Shown: positions 1 through 8,720 of the stretch, piece after piece
Layout of the letters: every line of letters starts with the position of its first letter
Numbering within the stretch: position 1 is the first letter of the stretch
From: JBMOLL01 sp049325415
GTDB taxonomy: Bacteria; Bacteroidota; Bacteroidia; Bacteroidales; GCA-2748055
Assembly: GCA_049325415.1 (NCBI GenBank)
Contig: JBMOLL010000111.1
Coordinates: forward strand, 1 to 41,814
Reading direction: 5' to 3'
Length of the DNA: 41,814 nucleotides
Position numbers and translations under genes: made by a program
Notes under the pieces: model-generated
What the model was told of the DNA's origin: nothing
The model's database searches: none
What the model saw: only the letters and a program-made list of their open reading frames with translations

Positions 1-1428
1 TGTGTTCACAGCGGACAGATGGACTGCCTGCACTGTCATGATGCCGGGGGATCCTTCCGTTTTTCCGGCAACCCGAATAATTCCTGCCTCCCGTGCCACA
101 GCAGCAAGGTGGAAAATCCTTCCGTGCACACTTTCCACGCGGCCGACAGCACAGGAAGTCTTTGTATCAGTTGTCATATGCCATCCATAAGCAACGGAGG
201 AAGGAAATACACCAATCATTCGATGTTGCCACCCATGCCCTCCATGACCCTGAAAGCCGGGTATGAAAACGCCTGCAACACCTGTCATACCACAAAATCG
301 GCCTGGTGGGCCGAAAATCGCGTAAAATATTGGTATAAAACAGATTACGAATCGTCCTGGGTGAAAAAGGAGCTCCTGTTGAAAAATGTCGGGCTGCCGG
401 GAAGAAATAAAAAGAAAACCATCGCCGCGTTTCTTACTGAAAATCCGAATGAAACGGTTTATACGACCAGTCTGATCAGGGAACTGGACGGAGTAAAAGA
501 CAGCGCCCTGCTCAGGATTGCAGAAGAGTCGCTCGGACACAGTTCTCCGCTGGTGCGGTCGGCTGCCATCGATTTACTGGGTGGCTATCCGGATGCCTTC
601 AGGACCGAGGCATTTTATGCCGCCCTTTCGGATGATTACCGGATCGTAAGGATCTCAGCCATTGCGGCCCTGCTCCAGGTACCGGACACCCTGCTCACCA
701 ATGAACAGGCCGAGGGCCGCGATTCGCTGATCAGTCAGTATACGGCCTTTCTGCTTGCCCGTCCCGACGACTGGCAGGCCTACAAGCGCCTTGGCGACCT
801 GTTCTTCCAGACCGGGAAGTACAATTCGGCGCTGAAGGCCTATGAAAGCGCAATTGCGATTGATCCGCTGGCTATTGAGGCCATGATCAGCGCCGGAAAT
901 GCCTATGCCAGGGGAGGCAATCTGCAGATGGCAATTATGATGCTGCGGCGGGCCATTGAGATCGGTCCCGACAATGAATCGGCCCACTGGAATCTGGCCC
1001 TCGTTTACCTGGAGAACCAGCAATCGGCCTTTGCCGAATCCGAATTCCGCAAAGTCCTGGATATAAACGGCAGTTCGGCTCCCGCAGCCTACAACCTGGC
1101 GGTGATCATTTCCGACCGTTCCCTGCAGGAAGCCGTCAGCTGGATACGAAAAGCCGTATTTTATGCTCCCGATGAACCCAAATACATCTACACCCTGGCT
1201 TTCTATCTCAACAGCATGGGAAAAACGACAGAAGCATCGGGGACGCTGAGGGAACTCATAAAAAGCGTACCCGAATATGGTCCTGCCTATCTCCTGCTCG
1301 GCAGTATCTACGAGCAGGAAGGCATGCTGAAGGAAGCACGCCAGTTATATATGAAAGGACTCACGGCCCCGATCCCCGCGGCCGAAAAGGAGGCCATGTC
1401 GATGAAACTGCAACAGGTTGGAAGCTGA
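1..1428 (+). CDS. Multihaem cytochrome c / HEAT / TPR protein, 5' end missing
   Basis: The reading frame is open from the first base, so the start lies before the window. Four CxxCH haem-binding motifs lie in the first ~100 residues (CLHCH, CLPCH, CISCH, CNTCH), so the protein should be exported and carry c-type haem covalently. A middle part of ~100 residues looks like HEAT-type helical repeats (short helices with 'SPLVRSAAIDLLG'). The C-terminal ~220 residues are tetratricopeptide repeats with the usual A/Y/G/P pattern. This cytochrome-plus-TPR arrangement occurs in large exported proteins of Bacteroidota and Planctomycetota and probably serves as an electron-transfer or protein-docking scaffold in the periplasm. 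The electron partner cannot be told from the sequence. The stop is TGA at 1426, overlapping the region just before the next gene, which suggests joint transcription. Confidence 0.82.
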   Translation, partial: CVHSGQMDCLHCHDAGGSFRFSGNPNNSCLPCHSSKVENPSVHTFHAADSTGSLCISCHMPSISNGGRKYTNHSMLPPMPSMTLKAGYENACNTCHTTKSAWWAENRVKYWYKTDYESSWVKKELLLKNVGLPGRNKKKTIAAFLTENPNETVYTTSLIRELDGVKDSALLRIAEESLGHSSPLVRSAAIDLLGGYPDAFRTEAFYAALSDDYRIVRISAIAALLQVPDTLLTNEQAEGRDSLISQYTAFLLARPDDWQAYKRLGDLFFQTGKYNSALKAYESAIAIDPLAIEAMISAGNAYARGGNLQMAIMMLRRAIEIGPDNESAHWNLALVYLENQQSAFAESEFRKVLDINGSSAPAAYNLAVIISDRSLQEAVSWIRKAVFYAPDEPKYIYTLAFYLNSMGKTTEASGTLRELIKSVPEYGPAYLLLGSIYEQEGMLKEARQLYMKGLTAPIPAAEKEAMSMKLQQVGS

Positions 1429-1444
1429 TGAAAAAACAAATACA

Positions 1445-2110
1445 ATGAAAAACATCCTTGAATTTCTTGCAGATCTTAAAATCAATAACAACCGGGAATG
1501 GTTCCATGCGAATAAGGACAGGTACCAGGTGGCGCTGGCAGAATTTACGACCCTCACCGGTGAGGTCCTTACCTTGCTGAAAAAGGCTGATCTGCGCCTC
1601 GATGGCCTGGATCCCAAAGATGCCATCTTCAGGATTTATAAGGATATACGTTTCTCCCAGGACAAAACTCCCTATAAAACCCATTTTGGAGCTTTCCTTG
1701 CTAGGGGAGGACGAAAGTCGCTCCACTCGGGTTATTATTTCCAGATTGCACCGGGCGATTCATTCCTGGCTGCTGGCAGTTTCATGCCCGATAAGGATCA
1801 GCTGTATGCCATCAGGCAGGAAATCGCCTTTGATACAGCCCGCATCCGCACCATCCTGGCCGGAAAAAAACTTTCCGGGCACTTCAGTTTTTACGAGAAG
1901 GACCGGCTTAAAACCGGTCCGAAAGGTTTCCCGAAGGATCACCCTGCAATGGACCTCCTGGTAAACAGGCATTTCATCCTAACCCGGGACCTGGCCGACG
2001 ATGATCTTCACCGGACCGACCTGGCCAGGGCCATGGCCGACGATTTCATTCTCACGGTGCCCTTTGTCACCTTCCTCAATGAAGCCATGGAATTCGGAGG
2101 AAATGAGTAA
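1445..2110 (+). CDS. DUF2461 (TIGR02453) family protein
   Basis: A 221-residue protein of the DUF2461 family: the N-terminus 'LEFLADLKINNNREWF' and the central 'FRIYKDIRFSQDKTPYKTH' stretch are the family hallmarks. The biochemical function of this widespread family is not established. I chose the ATG at 1445. An in-frame TTG at 1418 would add nine polar residues and overlap the previous gene by 11 bases, but the family homology begins right after the ATG. The gene follows the cytochrome/TPR gene by 16 bases and is probably its operon partner. After the stop a 222-base gap with promoter signals begins. Confidence 0.85.
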   Translation: MKNILEFLADLKINNNREWFHANKDRYQVALAEFTTLTGEVLTLLKKADLRLDGLDPKDAIFRIYKDIRFSQDKTPYKTHFGAFLARGGRKSLHSGYYFQIAPGDSFLAAGSFMPDKDQLYAIRQEIAFDTARIRTILAGKKLSGHFSFYEKDRLKTGPKGFPKDHPAMDLLVNRHFILTRDLADDDLHRTDLARAMADDFILTVPFVTFLNEAMEFGGNE

Positions 2111-2216
2111 AGTGAGGAACATCTTATTTTTCCGATGATTTTTTCAATTTCATAATATATTGTATTTCATTGCGTTAGTCTGATTTCCCGTTTTTTACCT
2201 TCATTTTTCCCTGCTT

Positions 2217-2232
2217 TGTGACCTTAGTCACA
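2217..2232. promoter_or_regulatory. CRP/FNR-type palindrome upstream of the thioredoxin pair
   Basis: TGTGACCTTAGTCACA is a perfect inverted repeat that fits the CRP consensus TGTGA-N6-TCACA exactly. Its centre (2224.5) is about 41-42 bases upstream of the start site predicted from the -7 box at 2254-2261, which is the class II activator position. No CRP-family gene lies in the window. The recognised signal (cAMP, redox, nitric oxide) is unknown because Bacteroidota Crp/Fnr proteins vary in ligand. Confidence 0.6.
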
Positions 2233-2253
2233 GACCACCCTGTTGTGGGGTTC

Positions 2254-2261
2254 TATTTTTG
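2254..2261 (+). promoter_or_regulatory. Bacteroidetes-type -7 promoter box for the thioredoxin pair
   Basis: TATTTTTG matches the Bacteroidetes primary sigma -7 consensus TAnnTTTG. There is no TTTG at the -33 distance, which fits a promoter that depends on an activator bound to the palindrome at 2217-2232. The predicted start is near 2266, leaving a leader of about 65 bases before the ATG at 2333. Confidence 0.5.
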
Positions 2262-2332
2262 CATCATCAACCGGATGAAAAAGGTTGAAGTGAGAAAAAA
2301 CCGAATCAAGCAACAATAAAAAGTAAGGAACA

Positions 2333-2692
2333 ATGAAACTCGAACATTTAACAAAAGAAACATTCAAGTCGAAGGTATTCAACTATGAAGCTTCCAGAGA
2401 ATGGAAGTTTGAAGGAGAGCGTCCTGCCATCATCGATTTTTATGCCGACTGGTGTATGCCCTGCAAAATGGTGGCCCCGATTCTCGAGGAACTGAAGGAA
2501 GAATATGGCGACAAACTGGATATCTTCAAGGTAAATACCGAAAATGAAAGGGAACTTGCTTCCGTATTCGGAATCCAGAGTATCCCCTCCCTCCTGTTCA
2601 TCCCCCGCGATGGCCAGCCCCAGATGGCGATGGGTGCCCTTCCGAAGGAAACCTTTAAACAGGCTATTTCAGAAGTACTGAATGTCAATTAA
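2333..2692 (+). CDS. Thioredoxin, cytosolic
   Basis: A 119-residue thioredoxin with the redox motif WCMPC in the context DFYADWCMPCK, and the cis-proline loop 'IQSIPSLLF'. No signal peptide, so it should act in the cytosol as a protein disulphide reductase. Before the thioredoxin fold there is a ~30-residue extension (LTKETFKSKVFNYE, then EWKFEG) that is absent from short thioredoxins but shared with the next gene. The Met between the cysteines (CMPC rather than CGPC) will change its redox potential. The gene is first of a two-gene unit and is preceded by the CRP-type site. It could be called trxA, but with several thioredoxin-like genes usual in this phylum I leave the symbol open. Confidence 0.88.
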   Translation: MKLEHLTKETFKSKVFNYEASREWKFEGERPAIIDFYADWCMPCKMVAPILEELKEEYGDKLDIFKVNTENERELASVFGIQSIPSLLFIPRDGQPQMAMGALPKETFKQAISEVLNVN

Positions 2693-2702
2693 AACATGAA
2701 TC

Positions 2703-3215
2703 ATGAAGATTTATAAAGCACTTTTGCTTGTTTCAGCAGCGTTGCTAATCTCATGCAACAACAGCGGAAACACAAAAACCGAAAACGATCCTGCCAGCAG
2801 TGAGGCAACGGTGAATACCGGAGCTGAGGCCACCGGAAAACCGATCTATCTGACGAAAGAGGATTTTCTTGCAAGGGTCATGAATTACGAAGCCAATCCC
2901 ACCGAGTGGAAATTTGAAGGAGATCTTCCCTGCCTGGTTGATTTTTACGCCGACTGGTGCGGACCATGCCGTCAGGCAGCTCCTGTACTGGAGGAACTGG
3001 CAGCTGAATATAAAGGAAGGATCAATATCTACAAGGTGAATACGGAAACCGAACGCGAACTGGCTTCTGTTTTCCAGATCCAGGGCATACCTGCCTTCCT
3101 TTTCTGTCCGAAAGAAGGACGACCGACCATGAGCTCGGGTATTGCCCGCACACAGGAAGAGACCAAACAGATGTTCAGGCAGATGATTGATGAAATACTC
3201 TTAAAGAGCAAATAA
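2703..3215 (+). CDS. Thioredoxin-like lipoprotein
   Basis: A 170-residue protein with a signal peptide ending in the lipobox LLISC (Cys19), then a ~30-residue polar Ser/Thr/Glu-rich linker, then a thioredoxin domain with the motif WCGPC and cis-proline loop 'IQGIPAFLF'. It should be a membrane-anchored thioredoxin on the periplasmic side, acting in disulphide reduction or cytochrome maturation. Its thioredoxin part, including the N-terminal extension 'LTKEDF', 'NYEAN' and 'EWKFEG', is clearly a duplicate of the protein encoded 10 bases upstream. The two genes share a promoter and end at the terminator at 3269. Confidence 0.88.
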   Translation: MKIYKALLLVSAALLISCNNSGNTKTENDPASSEATVNTGAEATGKPIYLTKEDFLARVMNYEANPTEWKFEGDLPCLVDFYADWCGPCRQAAPVLEELAAEYKGRINIYKVNTETERELASVFQIQGIPAFLFCPKEGRPTMSSGIARTQEETKQMFRQMIDEILLKSK

Positions 3216-3268
3216 TGATTTCATGACAGATTAGTTGAGGCTAATCAGTGTTGGTAAGTTGGTAGCAG

Positions 3269-3305
3269 ATCGCCGGGGTTTTTAACGTTTCCCCGGCGAT
3301 TTTTG
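3269..3305 (+). terminator. Intrinsic terminator after the thioredoxin pair
   Basis: A 10-bp GC-rich perfect stem (ATCGCCGGGG / CCCCGGCGAT) with a 12-base loop is followed directly by TTTTG. It separates the thioredoxin unit from pyruvate kinase. Confidence 0.9.
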
Positions 3306-3462
3306 TTTATTTTTGGGCAACCCGGATGACTTCCCCTTAAGACCTGCATGATCTGAAATACCTGTGAGCGAAGAGGAAAACAACAGGGCAAATCTTATCG
3401 TAAGCTGTTCATTCATGCTATTGAAAAAACCATTACATTAGTTCATTGTTAATTCATTGAAT

Positions 3463-4893
3463 ATGCGACACGAACGATCTCACACCAAGGTTATTGCCAC
3501 GCTCGGCCCGGCTTCCTCCAACAGGAAGGTTCTCACCCGTCTATTCGAAGAAGGAGTTGATGTATGCCGCCTGAATTTCTCACATGGCAGTCATGAGGAC
3601 CACCTCAAAACAATTGAACTGATCCTGGATCTCAACAGGGAACTGAACAGCAATGTTGCTATTATGGCCGACCTGCAGGGCCCGAAGCTCCGTATCGGCC
3701 TGATGCAGGACGGAGGTGCAGAACTCGTGGAAGGACAGACCTTCGACCTGGTTGCCGAGCCCTGCACAGGAAACAGTGAGAGAGCCTATATGAGCTATCA
3801 CCGCCTGCCTACGGATGTAAAAAAGGGAGAGATCATCCTGGTGGACGACGGCAAGATCCAGCTCGAGGTTATGGAAACCAACGGAAAGGACCGCGTACGC
3901 ACTAAAGTGATCAACGGAGGTATCCTGTCCTCCAAAAAAGGAGTGAACCTGCCCCATACAAGAGTCTCTCTGCCGAGTATGACAGAAAAGGATGTGGATG
4001 ATGCCCGGTTTGCCATAGATCACGATGTCGACTGGCTGGCCCTGTCTTTTGTACGGAACGTGGAAGATGTTACGGGTCTGAAAAAAATGATCGAAGAAAG
4101 CGGGAAACAGGTGCTTGTTGTGGCCAAGATTGAAAAGCCGGAAGCACTCGACGATATCGACAATATCATTGATGCTGCCGATGCCATTATGGTTGCCAGG
4201 GGTGACCTGGGTGTGGAAGTCGACTTCGACCAGGTGCCCCTGATCCAGAAAAGCATTGTCAGCAAGTGCATCAACAAATCGAAGCCCGTGATCATTGCCA
4301 CCCAGATGATGGAATCGATGATCGAAAACCCCACCCCCACCCGGGCGGAAGCCACCGATGTGGCCAATGCAGTGCTTGACGGGGCCGATACACTGATGCT
4401 CAGCGGGGAAACCTCGGTGGGGAAATTTCCCGACCTGACGATACGTAACATGCAGCGAATCATAGATTTCACCGAGGCAAAGGGCTACCGCTACTATCTT
4501 AATCATCCGCCCATGGAGCACAGGCCCACCTTCCTGGCCGATTCGGTATGCTACAATGCCGCCATCATGGCTGAACAGGCCGGTGCTTCAGCGATCATTT
4601 CCCTCACCCATTCAGGTTACACCGCCTTCAGGATCAGCTCCTACCGTCCCAAGGCACCGATCTTTGCCTTTACAATGAACCCCGCCCTGATCCGGCATCT
4701 TTCGCTGGTCTGGGGGGTGCGGTCCTTCTATTTTACTGAATGCTTCTCGGTTGACGATTACATCAGTTATACCAACGAATTTCTTCTGAGCAGGAACCTG
4801 ATCCGGAAAGGAGACCTGGTGGTACATGTAGGAAGCATTCCGATCCTGGAAAAAGGAAAAACCAACATGATCAAACTGTCGGTTATCGAATAA
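3463..4893 (+). CDS. pyk: Pyruvate kinase
   Basis: A 476-residue glycolytic enzyme converting phosphoenolpyruvate and ADP to pyruvate and ATP in the cytosol. The family landmarks are all present: N-terminal 'TKVIATLGPAS', 'NFSHGSHEDH', 'MADLQGPKLRIG', the B domain, the active-site block 'AKIEKPEALDDID' with 'MVARGDLGVE', and the 'TQMMESMIENPTPTRAEATD' / 'DTLMLSGETSVGKFP' signature. The length is normal for bacterial enzymes. An in-frame TTG six bases earlier (3457) is an unlikely start; ATG at 3463 gives the expected N-terminus. The next gene starts six bases after the stop, so the two are translated from the same message. The 247-base upstream gap holds only the previous terminator and AT-rich sequence; I could not assign a convincing promoter in it. 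Confidence 0.95.
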   Translation: MRHERSHTKVIATLGPASSNRKVLTRLFEEGVDVCRLNFSHGSHEDHLKTIELILDLNRELNSNVAIMADLQGPKLRIGLMQDGGAELVEGQTFDLVAEPCTGNSERAYMSYHRLPTDVKKGEIILVDDGKIQLEVMETNGKDRVRTKVINGGILSSKKGVNLPHTRVSLPSMTEKDVDDARFAIDHDVDWLALSFVRNVEDVTGLKKMIEESGKQVLVVAKIEKPEALDDIDNIIDAADAIMVARGDLGVEVDFDQVPLIQKSIVSKCINKSKPVIIATQMMESMIENPTPTRAEATDVANAVLDGADTLMLSGETSVGKFPDLTIRNMQRIIDFTEAKGYRYYLNHPPMEHRPTFLADSVCYNAAIMAEQAGASAIISLTHSGYTAFRISSYRPKAPIFAFTMNPALIRHLSLVWGVRSFYFTECFSVDDYISYTNEFLLSRNLIRKGDLVVHVGSIPILEKGKTNMIKLSVIE

Positions 4894-4899
4894 AGAAAT

Positions 4900-5787
4900 A
4901 TGCAGGGAAAGGAACTCGAAGAACGCATTGAAGAAGTTGAAAGGAGATGGCTCCCTGATCTGAAGAACTACATCAGGGAGGAATTCGGCCGGGTATTCCT
5001 CCCTTCGCACGATCACCTGCACCACTGGCGGGTCTGGAAGACAGGCAGAGAAATTCTGATCCATATTTCTGTCTTTAACAACACCATTGATCAGGACCTG
5101 GCCGAAGGAGTCCTCATGGCCTGCATGTTCCATGATCTCGGCATGATCCGCACCATGGACAGGGAGCATGGGCGTATCAGCAGGGAAATGTTTGAGGCTT
5201 ACATTACCGGCAGGGGCTCAACCCCTCCCCGGCTGATGGACGAAATTGCAGAAGCCATCGAAATCCATGACAGGAAGGGAGAGCATATTTTTCCGGAGAT
5301 CCCCGTAGAGGACAAACCCTCAGTAGCCACCATCCTTTCGCTGGCCGACGACCTGGATGCCATGGGCACTAACGGGATCTACCGCTACGCAGAAATATAC
5401 CTGCATCGCGACATGCCACTGGAGAAACTGGGGATCGAGGTACTGGCCAATCTTTCGTCCCGCTACGCCACACTGGCAAAGATCTGTTTCACCTGTCCTG
5501 CCCTCCTCAATCAGCACCGGCAGCAGTACAGCGAAGTAATATCCTTTTACGATAAATACAATCAGCAAATCCTGTCCGATCCCAATCCGCGTACAGCCAT
5601 ATCCGGCCATATCGGGGTCATCAACCTGATCCGCCAACTGAGTATTGAAAAGAAAATCCCCCCTGCCGACTTTGCCCGGCACTGCAACCCGGAACAGAAC
5701 GGAAGGATCCTGATCAACTACTTTAACCAACTGGCCAAACTCTATGAAGAATATAATCAGGACTTTGACCGTCCTAATCCTCATTAG
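4900..5787 (+). CDS. HD-domain protein (putative metal-dependent phosphohydrolase)
   Basis: A 295-residue soluble protein. The HD superfamily metal-binding pattern is visible: His residues in 'SHDHLHHW' near residue 38, the HD pair in 'CMFHDLGM' near residue 74, His in 'EIHDRKGEH' and Asp in 'LADDLDAMG'. The superfamily hydrolyses phosphate esters of nucleotides or second messengers; the substrate here is not known. The gene begins six bases after pyruvate kinase, and its last 44 bases overlap the carboxypeptidase gene, so the three are a transcription unit. Nothing in the sequence links it to a specific pathway beyond this linkage. Confidence 0.75.
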   Translation: MQGKELEERIEEVERRWLPDLKNYIREEFGRVFLPSHDHLHHWRVWKTGREILIHISVFNNTIDQDLAEGVLMACMFHDLGMIRTMDREHGRISREMFEAYITGRGSTPPRLMDEIAEAIEIHDRKGEHIFPEIPVEDKPSVATILSLADDLDAMGTNGIYRYAEIYLHRDMPLEKLGIEVLANLSSRYATLAKICFTCPALLNQHRQQYSEVISFYDKYNQQILSDPNPRTAISGHIGVINLIRQLSIEKKIPPADFARHCNPEQNGRILINYFNQLAKLYEEYNQDFDRPNPH

Positions 5788-7477
5788 CATTCCCGGGATT
5801 TCGCGCGCACAGGTGAGCCTGCACTACGAAGAAAACCAGACCCCCACCTGGGAAGAAGTGATCGGAATGTATACCTGGCTTGACAGCAGATACAAGGAAG
5901 CCCGGCTTATTGAAGCCGGCACAACCGATGCCGGGAAACCGCTCCACCTGTTTATTATCTCCAAAGACCGCCTTTTCACTCCCGAAGAGGCCCGGAAGGC
6001 CGGGAAGAGGATCCTCTTTATCAATAACGGGATCCATCCCGGCGAGTCGTGTGGGATCGATGCCAGCCTGAAATTCGCCGACGATCTCCTCTCCGGCCGG
6101 GAGGATGCTGCCCGGTGGCTCAAGGAAACCGTCATCTGCATCGTACCGGTCTTCAATGTCGGCGGTGCACTGAACAGGAGCCCATTCAACCGTGCAAACC
6201 AGAACGGACCCGAGGAACACGGTTTCAGGGCGAATGCCTGCAATCTTGATCTGAACAGGGATTTTATCAAACTGGATTCCGACAATGCCCGATCAATGGT
6301 CAGGCTGCTGCAGGCCTGGAAGCCTGATCTGTTTATCGACACCCATACCTCCGACGGGGCCGACTACCCATATTGTCTGACCCTGATTGCCTCCCAGCCC
6401 CAGAAAATGGAAGCAGCCATGAGTAGTTTTCAACAGGAAAAGCTGCTCCCCTGGCTCTATTCGGAAATGAAAAAGACACCCTATGAGATGATCCCCTACG
6501 TGGCAAATTTCTCCGAATCGCCTGAACAGGGCATCGAAGGCTTTATGGATTATCCGAGGTATACCTCAGGATATGCCGCCCTGTTCAACACTTTTGCCTT
6601 CACCACCGAAACGCATATGTTCAAGCCATACCGCGACAGGGTTCTGGCAACGTGGTATTTTTTACGTTCTTCACTCATCTTTACCGGAAGCCATTCCGCT
6701 GAACTTGAGGCAGTAAGAAAGGAGTCGGAAAAGGCCAGAACCGCCAAACGTAGCTTTGTCATTGAATGGGCAGCCGACACAAGCCGGTACGACAGCCTGT
6801 TTTTCAGGGGATATGAAGCCCGGCACAGGACCAGTGCTGTCACGGGAGCCCCGCGTTTGTACTACGACAGGAGCAGCACCTGGGAGAAATACATCCCCTA
6901 TTACAATTACTACCTGCCTGTAAAGACCGTGGAAGCGCCCCGGGCCTATGTGATCCCCCGGGGCTGGGATGAGGTGATTGACCGGCTTCGGCTGAACGGG
7001 GTAAAGATGACCGAACTTGATCGTGATACACTTCTGCCAGTCACAGTGTACTATATCGACAGTGAATCAACGAGTACCGCCCCTTATAATGGTCATTACT
7101 GGCATTACGATACCCGTGTGAAAAGTGTGTCATCGCACTTGCAGTTTTACAAAGGCGACCTGGTGATTCAGGTGCAACAGCCTGCTGCTGAATACATTGT
7201 TCAGACACTTGAACCGGAAGCCTATGATTCGTTTTTCAGCTGGAACTTCTTCGATGCGGTCTTATCCAGAAAGGAATACTTCTCCTCCTATATCTTTGAA
7301 GAAACCGCAGAACGGCTGCTCCTGGATGACCCGGAACTGGCCCGGGAATTCAGGGATAAGCAGCAAAGCGATTCCCTTTTTGCGTCGAATCCGCGACAGC
7401 AACTCACTTACATTTATGAACACTCGCCATACAGTGAAAAGACCTACCGCAGGTACCCCGTGGCAAGGATCGAGTAG
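5744..7477 (+). CDS. M14-family zinc carboxypeptidase, exported
   Basis: A 577-residue protein with a signal peptide (residues 1-22, ending SRAQ) and an M14 metallopeptidase domain. Zinc ligands are the HPGES motif (H and E) and a second His in 'DTHTSDG'; the Arg of 'NLNRDF' fits substrate binding; the general base is probably the Glu of 'TTETHMF'. It should cleave C-terminal residues of peptides in the periplasm or outside the cell. Roughly 200 C-terminal residues after the catalytic part are of unknown fold but occur in long Bacteroidota M14 proteins. The ATG at 5744 lies inside the preceding gene (44-base overlap); this start is supported because it directly gives the signal peptide. Confidence 0.87.
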   Translation: MKNIIRTLTVLILISIPGISRAQVSLHYEENQTPTWEEVIGMYTWLDSRYKEARLIEAGTTDAGKPLHLFIISKDRLFTPEEARKAGKRILFINNGIHPGESCGIDASLKFADDLLSGREDAARWLKETVICIVPVFNVGGALNRSPFNRANQNGPEEHGFRANACNLDLNRDFIKLDSDNARSMVRLLQAWKPDLFIDTHTSDGADYPYCLTLIASQPQKMEAAMSSFQQEKLLPWLYSEMKKTPYEMIPYVANFSESPEQGIEGFMDYPRYTSGYAALFNTFAFTTETHMFKPYRDRVLATWYFLRSSLIFTGSHSAELEAVRKESEKARTAKRSFVIEWAADTSRYDSLFFRGYEARHRTSAVTGAPRLYYDRSSTWEKYIPYYNYYLPVKTVEAPRAYVIPRGWDEVIDRLRLNGVKMTELDRDTLLPVTVYYIDSESTSTAPYNGHYWHYDTRVKSVSSHLQFYKGDLVIQVQQPAAEYIVQTLEPEAYDSFFSWNFFDAVLSRKEYFSSYIFEETAERLLLDDPELAREFRDKQQSDSLFASNPRQQLTYIYEHSPYSEKTYRRYPVARIE

Positions 7478-7483
7478 GCACAA

Positions 7484-7545
7484 ATAAAAAAGACAGGCAA
7501 AAGATAAGCCGGGTCAGGTTCACTCCTCAACCTGGTCGCAGATCA
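7484..7545 (-). terminator. Possible terminator between convergent genes
   Basis: On the minus strand an inverted repeat at the end of the kinase gene (CAGGTT / AACCTG, loop 8) is followed some 25 bases later by CTTTTTTATT. The distance between stem and T-run is long, so this is a weak call. A gap of only 42 bases separates the convergent genes. Confidence 0.3.
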
Positions 7546-8701
7546 CCCTTGCCATGATGGTAAAGGTGAAGGTGGATCCGTTACCGGGTTCGGAATCAAC
7601 CCAGATCCTTCCGCCCAGTTTTTCCACAAAATCCCTCGATACCATCAGGCCAAGACCGAGGCCATGGCCGTATTCATTCATATTTTCGTAGGTAGGACGC
7701 GAGGAATAGATATTGAAGATGAAATCCTGCCGCGACTTTTCAATGCCAATGCCTGTATCGCTTACATAAAACTGGAGTTTATCCTCGTCAAGGCTCTGCA
7801 CCCCGATCTCGATATACCCTTCACTGGTAAACTTGACGGCGTTATGCAGCAGGTTGAGCAGGATCTGCTGAAGCTTGCTCCGGTCGGTCTCGATCATGGC
7901 ATTACTCAGCATGATCTGATTATTCAACCTTACTTCTATGGGCCGGCCCATCATACTGATCTCATTGCCGATAAGTCCCGAAATTTCAATCAGCAGTTTG
8001 TTGATACTAAACGTGGATACCGTCGAACGCAGGCTTTCCTTATAGGCAGTGGAGGTCTCAATGAGGTTGTCGACCAGGGAGAGAAGCAGGTTTCCGCCCT
8101 TGCTGATCAGTTTGTTATGTTCCCTGATCTTTGCCGGATCATCCTCCTGCGAGATCAGTTCTGAATAGCCCATTACCCAGCTTAAAGGGGTGCGGAATTC
8201 ATGGGATATATTGCTCAGGAACGCTGTAATAAAATCTTTCCGTTCACTGTCATCCTGTGCCTGCCTGTCAGCCTGTGCTCCCCCGTTCTCAACCACAGCG
8301 CAATGGATCAGGGCTACCATGGAGATCGACCTGATATCGTCGATGATCGGGAAGATCGTTATATCGTAAAGTGTATCCGGCCTGTAAAAGGGGAACAGGG
8401 TTAAATAGCTCTGCTTGCTCCTGAAAATGGTAGTGGCACCTTCATAGGCCCTTTTTATCACGGGATAAATCTCCGATCGTGTGATCCTGACATCGCTTTT
8501 CAGATTATAGGGTTCACCGGATTGCTTCTTTTTACCTGCAGAACGGAAACGGCAATTCGAATAAATACATTCCCCGTTTTTATCAAAAATCTCCACAGAA
8601 TGAGGAAAACTGTTGAAAATGGAGGGCAAAAGCTCTCCACCGAATGGCAGGTTTTCCAGACGCATCAGGGCCTTGTTGTCATGCCAGTAATCTCTTTCCA
8701 T
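7520..8701 (-). CDS. Sensor histidine kinase, PAS-like N-terminus
   Basis: A 393-residue soluble kinase. The first ~140 residues look like a PAS-type sensor ('FPHSVEIFDKNGECIYSN'). The HisKA dimerisation domain has an intact H-box 'SNISHEFRTPLSW' with His167, followed by an ATPase domain with N-box 'LLNLLHNAVKF', G1 'SDTGIGI' and G2 'GHGLGLGL'. It should autophosphorylate in the cytosol. The gene lies 19 bases after a single-domain response regulator gene, so the two are a unit; that regulator has Glu in place of its phospho-acceptor Asp, so the true phosphotransfer partner is probably another receiver of the cluster. Last gene of the cluster on this side. Confidence 0.88.
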   Translation of the reverse strand: MERDYWHDNKALMRLENLPFGGELLPSIFNSFPHSVEIFDKNGECIYSNCRFRSAGKKKQSGEPYNLKSDVRITRSEIYPVIKRAYEGATTIFRSKQSYLTLFPFYRPDTLYDITIFPIIDDIRSISMVALIHCAVVENGGAQADRQAQDDSERKDFITAFLSNISHEFRTPLSWVMGYSELISQEDDPAKIREHNKLISKGGNLLLSLVDNLIETSTAYKESLRSTVSTFSINKLLIEISGLIGNEISMMGRPIEVRLNNQIMLSNAMIETDRSKLQQILLNLLHNAVKFTSEGYIEIGVQSLDEDKLQFYVSDTGIGIEKSRQDFIFNIYSSRPTYENMNEYGHGLGLGLMVSRDFVEKLGGRIWVDSEPGNGSTFTFTIMARVICDQVEE

Positions 8702-8720
8702 ATCCGGAATCTCCTTTAGT

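Noticed and set aside
1418..1444. TTG start for the DUF2461 gene
   Set aside because: The nine added residues are outside the family and an ATG follows directly; the same applies to the TTG at 3457 before pyruvate kinase.
3308..3315. TATTTTTG as promoter of pyruvate kinase
   Set aside because: It lies in the T-rich tail of the terminator, and no -33 element is at the right distance.
3580..4521. Open frame of 313 codons on the minus strand
   Set aside because: It lies inside pyruvate kinase, whose motifs are unambiguous; the translation is rich in His/Gln/Phe without any domain.
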